64,000 nt of DNA from Pempheris klunzingeri (taxonomy: Eukaryota > Chordata > Actinopteri > Acropomatiformes > Pempheridae), in assembly GCF_042242105.1 (NCBI RefSeq), contig NC_092012.1, positions 33,075,978 to 33,139,977 on the forward strand, given 5' to 3'. This document shows, piece by piece, positions 1-27,978 of this stretch. Below the pieces are notes generated by a model, which saw only the letters and a program-made list of their open reading frames with translations, was not told where the DNA came from and did not search any database. The translations under genes and the position numbers were made by a program. Every line of letters begins with the position of its first letter. Positions within the stretch are counted from its first letter, which is position 1.

Positions 1-201
1 CTTTTGTGATATTTCGCCCAAGCACAATACATTGATCACACTTCTGTTGCTTTGTGACAAATAATACAGTCATAACACATATAATACATCCTCATACATC
101 ATGACTGTGTCAGTACCTGCTAGGGTGCAAGCAATGCCTCTGCTTAAAATATGTGATGAAACAGTGATTGTGCATGCTTTCTGCCCCCAGCACAGGCCAG
201 A
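1..201 (+). other. sequence upstream of the abcc12 start
   Basis: No coding signal is supported here. A pyrimidine-rich stretch ending in AG at 189-190 looks like a splice acceptor, so bases 191-201 are probably leader sequence of the exon that carries the first ATG. Any more upstream leader exon and the promoter would then lie outside the window. No TATA box or CpG-rich stretch was seen. Confidence 0.35.
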
Positions 202-15827
<15,626 letters not shown>

Positions 15828-16246
15828 CACCACCGCACCGCTATACAGTCAGGACATAATAACAGTTCATTCATTCACCCAATCATGTCTGGACTGTAAT
15901 CTGGACTGTGTGCTTATATCAGCTCTAAGTGAGCAGCAGAGATGGGCTTTAATATTAATGCAGGACAAAGGTAACATTTGAAAATAGTGAAGTGTGTCTG
16001 AGAAACAAACCCACGGAGGATGTTCTTTCTTAGGTTTTAAAGTGGATATGATCTGTCTATCTGTGTATTTAAAACATTATTTATTGATTTTCTACATCTT
16101 TCTTCGTTGCCACTTTTATTCAATCTGCTGTGCGAACAACGCACAACACATGACATCACTATTATGATGTTGTCATAGTAAAGAACTGTACGTTGAAAAT
16201 ATAACTCAAGCACCACTGACTTGCAGACAATGCTGCTGTTGACATT

Positions 16247-16252
16247 AATAAA
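16247..16252 (+). terminator. polyadenylation signal of abcc12
   Basis: AATAAA lies about 420 bases after the abcc12 stop codon, the first canonical hexamer downstream, so the 3' UTR is probably 15828 to about 16270. The cleavage site is inferred. Confidence 0.55.
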
Positions 16253-19200
16253 TGGTGGGAATTTGTAAGTTTCAGTCACACTGTGTGCTGTTTGTCTCCC
16301 TTCATTTGCATTTAAAGAGTGTTATTATTATTTGTATCTGACATGGATGTAATATATCTGCCTGTTTTGAACTGACAGCTTTGCTTTTTTTTTTTTTTTG
16401 ATCCGCCTCTGATCCACGTCGGGGAAACCATCAGGAAATGCCGAATGAAGGGGCGACGGTGGCTAATGCTCTCTAGTTTTGCAAAGTCAGTAAATTTGCT
16501 GGAGGATCAGCCCACAGAGGAAGTTTATGACTCCAGTTGTGGCTCTTTTAAAAGAGAATTTCACACATACAGGCATCAAATCCAGCCGGTCGCATGAGGA
16601 AGAGGGTCTCCTGCTGTGAAATCCCATTACGGCATGACCGTCCTTTCAGCTGTGTTTTAGTGGGAAGGTCCCGTCCCCTGCCTGCTCTTTCAATCCCTCC
16701 TTCATCTCTCCACTCTTCATCCTCTCACCTTCCACTCGTGATAAAAACCGTGTGGATTCACATTTATACACATTAGGATAAATATATATATATAATCTTT
16801 ACACATGAAGATATAAAGGGATGACTCAAAAGCATATTAAGAGTTAATCTAATGAGCATTTCACCCTCAGCCTGTCTAGCGCTGCATTGAAAGCTCCCTT
16901 AAGAGGACGGGGAGAAATAACTGGCTTTATATTTTAGTTTCTTGCTTGGTTTCAACTGTACACATGGATCGTGACATTGATTGAAAACCTGCGTGCGATT
17001 CAGTTCGGCTGATGGCTACAGTTGTGTTTACCACAGATTATTCAACAGAAAAGAAACAGGAAGGATTTGAAATTAATCCCAGAAAAAGAGGTCACATGAA
17101 TGAAGGTTTAACAAATGAAGAATATTGTAAATTTAGGTTAAAATAAAATGTGTTTGTCACGTTGTCACTGCAGCAACGGATCCACACTGACACCTTCTCT
17201 GTGGAAATTATGGAAAATATTATGGGATACTGTTAAAACTACTGTTAACATGACTTTTAATGCAGGCTGAAAGTGTGAAGCACTGTGGGGTGTATGATGC
17301 AGAGAAATGAATACTGGATCATAAATGTGGTTGGGACACACATGAGTGAAAGTCAGATGTTTCTAATACATCCTGCTCACCACATGAATACAGCAGAGAG
17401 TGCTGGAATGTGGAGGAGTCAAACAGACTCTGCACAGATGACGAGAAACCTGTTAAAAGCCGTAATGGCAACACTGGTGTGAATGTAAAACGGACCAGAA
17501 GTTGAAAAAAGTTTAATTTGGGCAAACCAAGATGTAACAAATGGGAATTCAAGCAAGCATTTCTGAGTTTAAATGTGTTTATCTCAGATCTGTGCTGCAG
17601 GGAGGAGGGTGTTCAGAGAGGATCTCATCTACAGTTAATCAATGCAATTATTGATGCCAGACAGGTGTGTTTTTATTGAATTGCATAACACATTCAAGTC
17701 AAATAAAACTGGAAACGATACAACCCCCAGTTTATCCATAACTGCTCTGCTGAGGAGGGACGGCTGTCACTCTGCTCTCAGCCTGTGGGGGGAGTCAGAG
17801 TCAAACACACACAGTGAAACCCAGAAAACACAGTGCTGAGTTTCACTGTGTGGTTTATTTGGAAAATAAAACAACAGTACAGCATTCAAGCCTTTGAAAT
17901 AAGCAAAATTATATTTAAAAAAAAAACTAGTGAAACTAGCATGATAAGTGGTGACAGATGGGTTTGTCCCAGTGATCCCTTTTCCCTGCGTCTGACTCAA
18001 GGACACATGATGACACCAGAGTGGTTTAGTTTTTCCTGATGGAAGGACTGGTTGGAACGGGTTTGGATTGTAAAGTGTTCCTCGTGTAATCTGGCATATC
18101 CTTCCTGTGCACACATGCATTTTAAAAGCAGCCCGTCACTGCACAGACATGTAATAATGACCAAATGTAATGAGGTTTGGTATTTCAGCTTAAAAGACAA
18201 TTAAATTACATTTTTGACATATATGTGCTACTAGAAGGCTTCTAATGGGAGAACACATCAGTCTCCAACTACAACACCAAGCGTGGTGTACAGGATGTGA
18301 TTTACAAGTGAAACAATGGAAAGAAACAAAGGAAATGCCTTCGTTGTTCTGCTGATAACGATGTTCAGTCATTCAGTGGAGCAGCCACAGTCAGTGACAC
18401 TCATCACATTAAAGTTTTCCTTCCAAAACACACATTTAACCCAACAGCTGATTCTCTAGAGGAGAAATGCCAGAGTCATCATCGCAGAAAAGAAATCTTT
18501 GTAACTTTGGCAACTCTGGTAGCATCATTATTATTATTAAGGTCAAATTGAAAACGTTTCTGAAGCACAAGCAGTCACATAGTCATGAATGATCTGGTGC
18601 CTCCTCCTTCTTCTTCTCCTTCTTCTCCCTGTTTTATGGTGACTTATTGTATTATGGTTTGTGCTTTGCGTACTCATGATGATTGGAAGTGTCTTATTGC
18701 AGAGTGAAAACCTCTCTAGTCTCATCTGTGAGCTCAGTTTCAGCTTCAGGCTCACAGACTCACCTGAGCGTGTGGAAAACTTGAGCTTGGTCTTTTTCTC
18801 CGGATTAGCTCGCATGACTGCTGCACAGGACTTAATGCTATGGATGAATCAAATTCCCAGATGCTGCCCACTAGTTTAATCAATTAATTTCAAAACATAA
18901 CACATAACAAACAGGACAAGATGATACTCAGAATAATAATGACGTAGCTCTACAGGACATGTGGGAGACAGTCATAGATATCATGAGCGACAACCAAGTG
19001 AATCACTTTCATGAGCTTTTCGTGCTCAGTGTGACCTACGGTGCTCAGACATGACACCAGCTCTGGAATGACTGACACGAGGATGACGTGCTTTTACCGT
19101 GAAGTGAATTCAAACTTCCCACATTAACACACAGAATCTTGCACGACAGTTGGCGGCGTTTGGTGTGACAGCTGCGTGAAAAGCTTCATCCACAGTGTTG

Positions 19201-20079
19201 CTTTGGCTGCTTTGGCCGCTCCGAGCAGATCCTCTCAGCTGGCTCCAACTCAGACTCCAACCTGTGGCCGTTCAGTCACGAGCTCTCCTCTTCCTCCAGG
19301 CCAGGGCTAAATAAAATATCAATGGATCAGTTATTATACTGGGCTGTGCTCAGAGCTCTTTTCTGTGATCTCAGGTTTGTACTGACCCGATTACATTTCA
19401 GCGTCAGTACACCAAGAGCCACACATGAGAGAATCTGAGCGTTTAAAACACACAGCTGAAGTGTTACAGGTCACATGTAACTGGGATTATGTAATAAATT
19501 ACTGCAATCAGCCCAGATTACATTTGAAAGCCCTGTACTTTTATTAGAGTTACATTGCCATGATTTTTGGTTTTCTTGATCTTTTTTTTCATGATTTGAT
19601 GAATAGTGGAGTTTTTCCTCCTTCTGAGTGAGAATAAACGTTACAAGAGCGAAGTCCTCTGTGTGAGGCAGCATCAAGTTGAAAAACAGCATCAACAAAA
19701 AGAGTTTTAATTTGCATCCTCGGTGTTTGTGCAAGTTCTGCTCTTGTAGGGATCATTTGATCTGACCGGCTGTGAACGCTGACTATGCAAAATGCGTTTT
19801 TATTTGCATTTAAAATGTTTTAGAGAATTTTATGTGTAACTAAAACTGCCATGTGGAGCTAGATTTGCAAAAGTTTTATTTTGAAGTAATCAAAACTAAT
19901 CAGATTGGATTACAGTTACAAAAGTATATAATTGACTACACTTCAAAGTAATCTGATTACACCATGTTAGTGTTAATGCACCACTGGCTGCAGTATGAGA
20001 GAATCATTAAAGTTTAGATATATATATATATATGTATATATTAAACTTTACAACACACACACACACACTGTACGTGGGA
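16253..20079. other. spacer between abcc12 and mef2a
   Basis: No coding exon, tRNA or rRNA was found. It holds a T-run at about 16384-16399, a short TA repeat at 16783-16794, a CTT/CTCC-rich stretch at about 18600-18630, a possible repeat at 19465-19980 and an AT repeat at about 20015-20042. Upstream regulatory sequence for mef2a could lie here, but none is recognised. Confidence 0.5.
19465..19980. repeat. possible fold-back repeat with GTAATCTGATTAC-like words
   Basis: The left part (GTCACATGTAACTGGGATTA, ATTACTGCAATC) and right part (AGTAATCAAAACTAATCAGA, AAGTAATCTGATTAC) resemble the ends of a common teleost DNA repeat rich in GTAATC/GATTAC. The copy is degenerate; limits and family are uncertain. 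Confidence 0.4.
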
Positions 20080-20160
20080 GGATTCATGCACGCGCGCGCA
20101 TACGCAGCTGCACGCACGCGCCGCGGTGGGCGGAGCTAAGGCCGTCTCCGCTGTGAGTTT
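20080..20160 (+). promoter_or_regulatory. mef2a: CpG-rich promoter region of mef2a with GC box
   Basis: The stretch has a dense cluster of CG dinucleotides (CGCGCGC, GCACGCACGCGCCGCGG), unlike the AT-rich sequence around it. A GC box, GGGCGG, lies at 20128-20133. No TATA box is placed, as expected for a CpG promoter. Its position upstream of a good splice donor and the absence of another gene make it the likely main promoter of the downstream MEF2 gene. The initiation site cannot be seen. Confidence 0.55.
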
Positions 20161-20273
20161 GTCAGTTCACCAAACACGGTGCAGCGGACGAGGACCCGTG
20201 TGTGAGTGTGACTGTGTGTGTGTGTCCCGTACTGAAGTGTCCGCGTCCACAGGAGCGTCCGCAGGCCGGAGGG
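20150..20273 (+). other. mef2a: probable mef2a non-coding exon 1
   Basis: GC-rich sequence runs to a consensus donor, GGG|GTAAGT, at 20273/20274. The 5' limit is a guess. It contains no ATG between about 20150 and the donor. It would join over a 7.6-kb intron to the exon at 27856. This layout of separated leader exons is usual in vertebrate MEF2 genes, but the link is inferred. Confidence 0.45.
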
Positions 20274-21400
20274 GTAAGTGGCGCAAACTCTGGCGTCTTT
20301 TTGTGCGACAAAGTCTGTCTTTAATGTTTCCTGCGGCGGCTGAGAGCTGCTGTGACTTCACGTAACGTGACTGCTGGCAGCACACTGTAACTCTGTTTCC
20401 TAAACAGGCTGAAACAAAGGCAGCGAACGCCTCACCGCACTGCTGAATGTGTGTTAAGTTGTGTTTAAGGACCGGCATGTGTTTGTGTTGTGGTTCAGTG
20501 GCGCAGCGTTGTTGCATGTGAGTACAGTACAGTACAGTACAGTGCTGTACATGATGTGATAAAGTGCCTTAATGGAGAGCCTCATCCATTTTTGATCAAC
20601 TCTGTAAAATGAATAAATAAGTAAAACCACCATCTCCTCTTTGGGATGTTTCTACTACTACATCCTGTCTCTGTGGATCTGCTGCCCCCAAAACTAAGTG
20701 TGTGCTTGGACTGTTCTGCTTCCATAACGCGCCTTATTGCAGATGAGTGGAAAGAAAACGTTCACAATACACATTTAGGTGTTTATTTTACTGCACTTCA
20801 TCTGTTTGCATCTGTAGATGTCTCCTGGATGTACATCTGTGGAGGCCCGTGGGTTTTCTCCCACAGTCTGAGCCAGAAATCTCCTACAGTAGCACTCATT
20901 TCCTGTCTGTATCGCAAGGTTTTTACACTGGGCTTTGTTCATGTGCCATTTATCTCCTTATTTATGTGATACTTCTAAAAACATGGTGAGTTTTTTTTAT
21001 GGCTGTTGACAATACTGTGTGATTTATGGTGCAATAACAAAAAGCTTTGGCTCTAAAGTGTCAGATTAGTGCGTATTGCATTCATTTGCTTATTCAAACA
21101 TAATATTTCATGAACCTTTTAATATAAAGAATATTTGTCTTAATGGGAGAAACCAGCTGAGGAGGTTTAATGGTCCATTAGTTAAACACTTTACACATAC
21201 ACAGTCACATTGGATGTCCCCACAGCACCACTACACTGAATGCATAGCAAAGCTTTAGTTTACATCACACAGCCGAGCTCAGGCATGTGGATTTGAAGAG
21301 TTTCCGTAGATGCAGACACCCTGCAGGAAGTCTAACTCAGGGATGAGTAATGACCGTGTCGGTTTAAAAAACTCTTGGTCGCAAATGATCTATCACATGT

Positions 21401-21520
21401 ATAGATAGATAGATAGAAATACTTTATTGATCCCCGGGGGGGAAATTCTGGAAAAGTATGTCCTGCAATGTAGTCAAAGTCACAGACACTGTAAGGGAAT
21501 AAGTGGGGCGGTACAGGAAT
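21401..21520 (-). mobile_element. 3' end of a non-LTR retrotransposon with TCTA tail, reverse orientation
   Basis: On the minus strand the sequence reads CAGAATTTCCCCCCCGGGG, ATCAATAAAGTATTT and then (CTAT)n at 21401-21418. This end, with its tandem four-base tail, is one of the commonest LINE ends in fish. No reading frame of the element is left. Confidence 0.7.
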
Positions 21521-22796
21521 AATGTTGTTTGGTCAAATGTCATTTTGTTCTAAAGTCAATTGGTTATAAAGGATAAGTTCAAATTTTTTCCCCAAGTCTG
21601 TCTTAGTGCAGTACAAGTACACTGGAAGGGTTATTCTGTGCTGTAATTGTTTCTTTTGCCCGCTTTTGCTGCAAAGCAATGAGTAACGTACTCAATTCAG
21701 CTGAAGCTAACAGACGGCTTCAGCATCTTCCAAAGTTTCAGCCTTTTTAATTTTCCCTCTTTGTGCTGCCGTGGACGGCGTCTGCCTGCTGAGCCACAGC
21801 AGAGGGGCGGTGACACAGAGCAGGAATTCTGTACTACAGCTTTAAGACAGCCTTGGGAAAAACCTCAACCTACAGTGTTACTGTCTGTCCTCCTTTTGGC
21901 ACAAATGTCATTATTAAAACACAGTCTTTGTTCAAGTTGCATTCATGCATGTCAGTGTGGTTTGTAAGAGGTGAATCACAGGTGCAAACATGTGCAGAAT
22001 GTAATAAAGTCATGACGGTTAAACTGTGCATTGCAGGCGGTTATGTGACTGTTACAGAAAATAAAGTAAAGCTTTAGATAGAGACAGGAAAAACAAGCAT
22101 GTCCAGAGTCTGTGTTAACTTGTTGTTTTACATACGTGAGAAAATCAACGAAACACCATCAGCTAACATAAGCTCGTACATTTCATACAATCAAAGCAGA
22201 AGATGCTTTCATGAAAATACTTCAAACTATAGATTTTAACGAGGAGAGAAGAAGTATTTAAGTGTTGTCTGTTAACTCTAGATGTGTCATGTAGGAAATA
22301 CAGTAATTAAACAGTGTGCATGTGTGATGCAGAAGGAGTTATTGAATATTAAATGTATGATGTGAAACTACCAAAAAGGAGCTCAATGACGAGGCATAAC
22401 GGCTCAGAGAGAAATAATATATTTATTAATACAACATGAAAAATGCTTTTGATTGTGTTTACATTCCTAAATCTCTCGCATCAGCATCACATGTTGTCCT
22501 TCATCACAGTTCAGTTTAGCGAGGCTCCACCAGAGCGTCTCCCTCCGTCTCAGAGCTGGGTTTAAAGATGCTCACCTCACCCAGCAGGGCCTGGGGAGAT
22601 TCTCAAAAAGCTGTTTGTTTAGGAATGAATGGCTTTATTTATTTGCCCTCTTCAGCTCCTGGCCTTCCTTCCTTGAATTATGCTCCTTCCTGCACAACTC
22701 TAATTTGAAGCAGGTTTGGAAATGTCCCTCGCTGCTTCTTTTAATTAAACATTCTGTGTTTTATTTCTAAGACGTTGGTCTCTCGATATGTAAATG

Positions 22797-23917
22797 TTAA
22801 AGGAGCCTATTTTCAGGCTCATACTTGTATTTAGTATATTTACATGCCGTGATGATCATAAAACACATAATCTTTTTCACACCATGCATGCTGCTCTGTT
22901 CAGCCTCTTTCTAAACGCTCCATTTCAGCTCCTATGTCTTTAACGCCCCCCTCATGGAAAGACGAGTCTGCTCTGATTGGTCAGTTCCCACAAGTATGAG
23001 CAGGCACTTAATACCAACCTCTGCATCAGCTCCATGGATGTATTACAGGATATCAGACCTCCACTCAGCCTGGTTCCTCCGGCCCTAAAAGCATCTTCTC
23101 CATAGATGCTTCCAGCTGTAAACATGGTCAATTATCCCTCTTTGTATTCTATGTATCTTAAGACAGGGGGCTTTTATCTTTCTAAAACTTTTCCAAAGTC
23201 CAGAAAAGGTCATTTTTTAGCTGAGAGATATCACCAGTTTGTTTCGAGCCACTCACCACTGCTGCTGCTCCAGAGGCACGATGGGATGAACCCTACTGCA
23301 CATATTCAGCAGCCTCGTAAGGTGGAAGCTAGACACTTTCTGTGTGTGCACGAGGGCAATACAGGCGCCATCTTTGCCTTCGTTACCCATTTCATAGAGC
23401 ACATCCATGGTCAGCTCTGCTGTCTCCAGAGGGGAGCCGCATTAGCCGAGCAAACGTGCTAATGCCAAGTTCAACAGACCAACCCGCCAAATGAACAGCA
23501 AACCGTCATGTTTTGCAGCCACTGTGAGGACATTTCTATCACTAAAGTAAATACTCTGGGTATTCACTTCCTCAGATGGAGGAAGGACATGGAGACTGTT
23601 ATGCTTTTGTTTTTGCAGCCAACAGCAGCACAGTTAGTCTGATTTACTTGTACCCTTGACATCTTATTACCTGAGCTGGTGTTTGCAAAATAACAGTGAG
23701 GCAGATTCAGGATTTCAGTGCACAGGACAGTCGGCCCGCTGAAGCATGTGTCCTCACATCCAAGGCTGTAAATGGGGTGGTTTACTGCAATATGGAGCTG
23801 GAGAAAAAGAGAGAGGACGGTCTTCTCTCATAGTTTGAGGGTCTGTACGCACACCGGGGACACACATTTCTGTTTAAAAGACATTAAAAGTGCATTTTGC
23901 ATAATATGTCCCCTTTG
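22797..23917. mobile_element. non-autonomous teleost DNA transposon, about 1.1 kb
   Basis: The left end (TTAAAGGAGCCTATTTTCAG) and right end (TGCATAATATGTCCCCTTTG) are imperfect inverted repeats: AAAGGAGCCTATT against AAAGGGGACATATT. Internal words such as ACGCTCCATTTCAGCTCCT and GTCTGCTCTGATTGGTCAG belong to a high-copy repeat I recognise from spiny-rayed fish. A 118-codon open frame at 23106-23462 shows no transposase similarity. The superfamily is not assigned. Confidence 0.6.
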
Positions 23918-26900
23918 AGAACACAGTCATGATTAAAGAGACGTTTGTTCTGGGGCGTTGTTTGCTGTGCTGTGACCGGCGTCTCAGCACATCGCTGTTA
24001 GCAGATCAACCCAAAATCCAAGTTTTTTTTTTTTAAAAAAGGGCCTCAGGTGACATCACTGACGCAGGGTTAATGTTTTTTTAATAGTCCGCTCTGTATG
24101 TGCAGTCAGGAGAGACTCTCCACAGTGCATCAGCATTTTATCACTAAACTAATATTGTAATAACAGTCTTTTGTCTTTGATGTGCATGAGAAATAAGAAA
24201 ACCTGAGATCTGATGTCAGTGGAGCAGACCAGCAGCTAAAAAAGACATTTTGGAGGTTTTTGTTGAAGCCCAATCCACAGATCGTCATATCAGATAGACC
24301 CGTGTTCAAACGTCTGATTGGCAGGTGAAATGAACAGTGGCTGGTGAATAGACACAAAATGTCCCGCTCTGGAGTTCAGGCCTCTTTGGTGCCCCGCTGC
24401 CGTGTCCCTGCTCTTTGTTTTCATATTTCATTAGCAGGGCTAGCAGCGTGTAGCATCACCTTCAATTATTCTCCCTGTCAGCGGACTGACAGTGCCTGTC
24501 TGCTGGCTTTAGTGATTACAGGCTTCAGGGGACAGGTAATCAGGTCATGGTTACACTGTCACCCTGTCAGACTGCTGAGACCACAGGGAGCACATGAGAT
24601 AAAATAACCCTCCCATCTCTGCTCACTTATCGTAGATATCCTCCATAATGCTCAGTCTGGAGCAGATATACTTCCATTTTGCTGTAGTCCAATGTAATCT
24701 GTTGATGTTTGTCTACTTCTAGATTTGCACTTGTCATGTTAATGGCAGTAAGGGTAATGGATTTCTTTTGTTAGCCAATGTTTGTGCCTTTGTTGCCCGT
24801 GTACAGTTTCTCCATATAACTGTATAGATTGTTCACTCAGTGCAACATTTTAATGTCTCTGTGCGTCTGAAATAATGCACTACGCTCCACTGTGCCAAGT
24901 GGAGACCAAAAACAGAGCTAAAAGGCTCATCAGGTGTCCACAAACACAACTTCCAGTGAATGCTAATGCTTCTGTGTCTGTAAACTGGCAGCTGTTCGCC
25001 AACACGTCAGCCATGTCGACTGAAAAGGTGATGATACCTTAATGTCGTTGTTGTAGCTTGTTTCTGCTGCCCCCCGGTGGACAGAAACTTGTTATTGCTG
25101 GTTTAAAACAAGTCCCTCTGATATTCAGGGGGGTGTCACCGGTATGTTTGCCAACATTCACTGCCGTTTCAGTTGTTGAGTGATGGATAATCTGTTTTAT
25201 ACATTACATACAGCGGTTAAGAGCTCTCTCATTTTATCCACCATAAGAAAACCTTCTCTTAGGGTCCTGCCTTGTGATGCAGGTTTATCAAATTACCTGG
25301 ATAACTTCATAGCAATGCAGATAATTTAGTAACCCTAGATTAAGAGTAAAACACAGAACATCTTGTGCTGTGAAGTTTAAAAATGCATTAAACTTCGAAC
25401 GTAGCCAAGTCACATACACTTGATCAAATTAGGACTCTTTGTGCGATGTACTGTGAATTCTTTACGGTACATCACACACTGTATGTTACCTTATGTGTCA
25501 GTGAGAGCTGTTGTTCATTGCACAACACTGTGTGTTATGGGTTCATGCACATAATGTTCTTGTTACTGTAAATCTGATTAGGATGTATGCTCCAAGTGTT
25601 TACATTTATATGGACATAGCTTCCAACTTCCCTTGATAGTTAGGTCAGCCTATTCACAGCAGCATGTGACGCAAAGGGACCCAACCCTCAGTCATCTCTG
25701 CATCAGTCAGAATATACAGGAATACGTGGTGCTGCATGGAAAGCATGTGGATAACATCAGTGGACTTATTAGTGGGTAACGTTATTAGAAGATATGTCAA
25801 AAATGCATTAATAGACATTTCATTTCCGCCTGCCAGCATGAAACAGGACACTCTCCAGAAACTGGTCACACAGTCCACTTTGGTTGGCTGGATGTCTGAT
25901 GTGACCATCAGAACTTCACTGTGTCCCAGTGTGATCTGGCTGGAAACATTTCTGGGCTCCCTGCCCATTTAATCAAATGCACTTGGTCTTTTTGCTAGAG
26001 ACTTGAGCTGGTGTTGTGATTGCATGAGTGTAGATTTGACGCATACCATTTTGTTGCTGCTGAGTGTGTCTGTTTTGGTCTTTGGCTTCGTGGTCGGGCT
26101 GACAGTCTTTGGAATCACTCTCGAGGCCTGAGTGTAGCATAAAGCCTCAGTGATAGAAGTGATTAACGTGGGTCAGTGTCGTGCTGGCTGGAGGTTGATA
26201 GAGGTGTGTTTGTGCGAGGTAAATAAACTGAAAAGAGAGAAGAAGTTCAGACATCACAGACCAGAGTAGAGAACTGGGTGTGTGTGATGCCATAGGACAC
26301 TGACAACATCAGAACTCAGTGAGCTGTGCAGAAACCTGGGAGCTTATGAAAAGGTCAGTGTTGGTGACCCGCAGGGCAAAGGACTGCACCTTGTATTCAG
26401 TGACCTCACACATGGTGACTGAGTTCATTACATGGACCATTTATTTGAATATCAAGCTGTTTTTAGCAGAGATTTCTCTACTAATAGAAATGAAGCCTTG
26501 GATTGTGTTTCATTCACATATTTTCATTGTTTTCATCATGCAAAAGCTCATAATATTGTGATATTCACCGTCACACTTCAGTGGTTTCTGTCTCTGGCCC
26601 TTGTGGCTGCTCTCAGATATGCTGTTTTTGATGCACACGATAACAACAATAAAGAAAATGCATCACCTTCAATGGCTCTGGTTTGAACAGACATCATCTG
26701 CTTTGTCAGCTTGGGTTGTGCAACTCTAACTGCAAATGTAAAAACCTTGATCATTTAGATAGAAGTTGAGCAACAGAGCAAATAGAAAGTAGGAAAAAAA
26801 ATGGATGAAATCTTACAAGAAGTGAGAAAATGTCACTTTTGTGACTCTGTTACGTAAACGGGCACATGGCTTTTGTGGAAGTACAACCAGGAACTTGACA

Positions 26901-27101
26901 GCCTTTAACCTCCCGTCCACCCTGTCAGCTGGGTTCCTTTATGAGGCTCTATGGAGTCCATGTGTTCCCCACTGGTATTTCCTTTCCCTCCTAGTTTCCC
27001 TAATGATAGATTTTTTGGGGCCTTGTGGTAAACAGAAATAGCAACACTTCTGAAGGACAGCCTTCTCCTTTTGCACCACACGCTGAAGAAATAGAGGCTG
27101 C

Positions 27102-27103
<2 letters not shown>

Positions 27104-27140
<37 letters not shown>

Positions 27141-27198
27141 TTTATTGAGAGGCTATTTCGAGTCCTCCATGACTGACTGACTGACTGACTGACTGACT
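27104..27198. repeat. (GT)n and (GACT)n microsatellites
   Basis: (GT)18 at 27104-27139 and seven GACT units at 27171-27198, separated by 31 bases of unique sequence. Confidence 0.95.
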
Positions 27199-27855
27199 TA
27201 CTTACTTTTTCTAAGCAATTACATGGCCTGCTTTAGCCTGCCCAAGCCGTGGCAGGCTGCTCCTGTGTGGACTAATGCATTTCTTATCCACTTTGATTAG
27301 CTGTGGCGATGCCGGGCTAAACCAATGACATGCTGTAACACACACAGCAGAGTAGATGAGAGGTTTAGCTGACTCTTCTTGCTGCGGAGGCTTGTTTTGT
27401 GCATGTTACCCGTCCGTGCTGATGCTAACATCCAGACTGATGTGATTATGGAACAGCACAGGCTCATTTTAGTTCTGTCTACTGCACTTAGGCTAAACCC
27501 TCATGCTAAAGTTTTTATGGCCCACATGGAATATCCCTCTTCCATCTGATGTGATTATACAGACATGGTATCTATTTTAGAAGAAATATTCTTTTATTTT
27601 TCATCCCAAGAATGTAGCTCCATTCATTACAGATGGCCTCTGTGATGAATGCACAAACAGTTGTGTGCACCCTTGTGTCCATGTGTGACGACTAAAAAAG
27701 TGCCCTTAAGAGGTCATTTAATCTCCAGTATAAGAACTGGAACATGCCATTTTCTTCTGTTGCAGCTACAGTTTAACTCTTCAATTTCACCTGCCACTTT
27801 TTCTATTTTGTAATAAAAAGTTTGACACTAAGATGTTTTTGTTTTCTCTCTTCAG

Positions 27856-27978
27856 AACCTCAGAGCCGGAGGAGGAATTGCTGTGTGTTTAATATCGTCA
27901 CCTCTGTATCCGTCCTCCAACTTTGGCAGGAGGAGGAACTCCTCATCAACTTCAGAGGACGTACCGAACACTTTTAAG
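27856..27978 (+). other. mef2a: mef2a non-coding leader exon 2
   Basis: A clear acceptor (TTTTCTCTCTTCAG) precedes, and a good donor (AAG|GTAATA) follows, 123 bases of higher GC content. There is no ATG in any frame, which fits a leader exon under selection for ATG-free sequence. GGAGGAGGAA motifs occur near both ends. It would join the exon beginning at 38747. Confidence 0.6.

Larger units (their letters stand above)
20274..27855. other. mef2a intron 1 (proposed), with two mobile elements
   Basis: The 7.6-kb stretch contains a reversed LINE tail (21401-21520), a DNA transposon (about 22797-23917) and two microsatellites near 27.1 kb. A tandem GTACA run lies at about 20523-20543. No coding exon was found. 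Confidence 0.5.

Noticed and set aside
20126..20517. Open frames on both strands in the CpG-rich region
   Set aside because: CpG-rich sequence has few stop codons; the region ends in a splice donor and fits a non-coding first exon.
23106..23462. 118-codon open frame inside the DNA transposon
   Set aside because: No transposase motif and no conservation argument; the surrounding element is non-autonomous.
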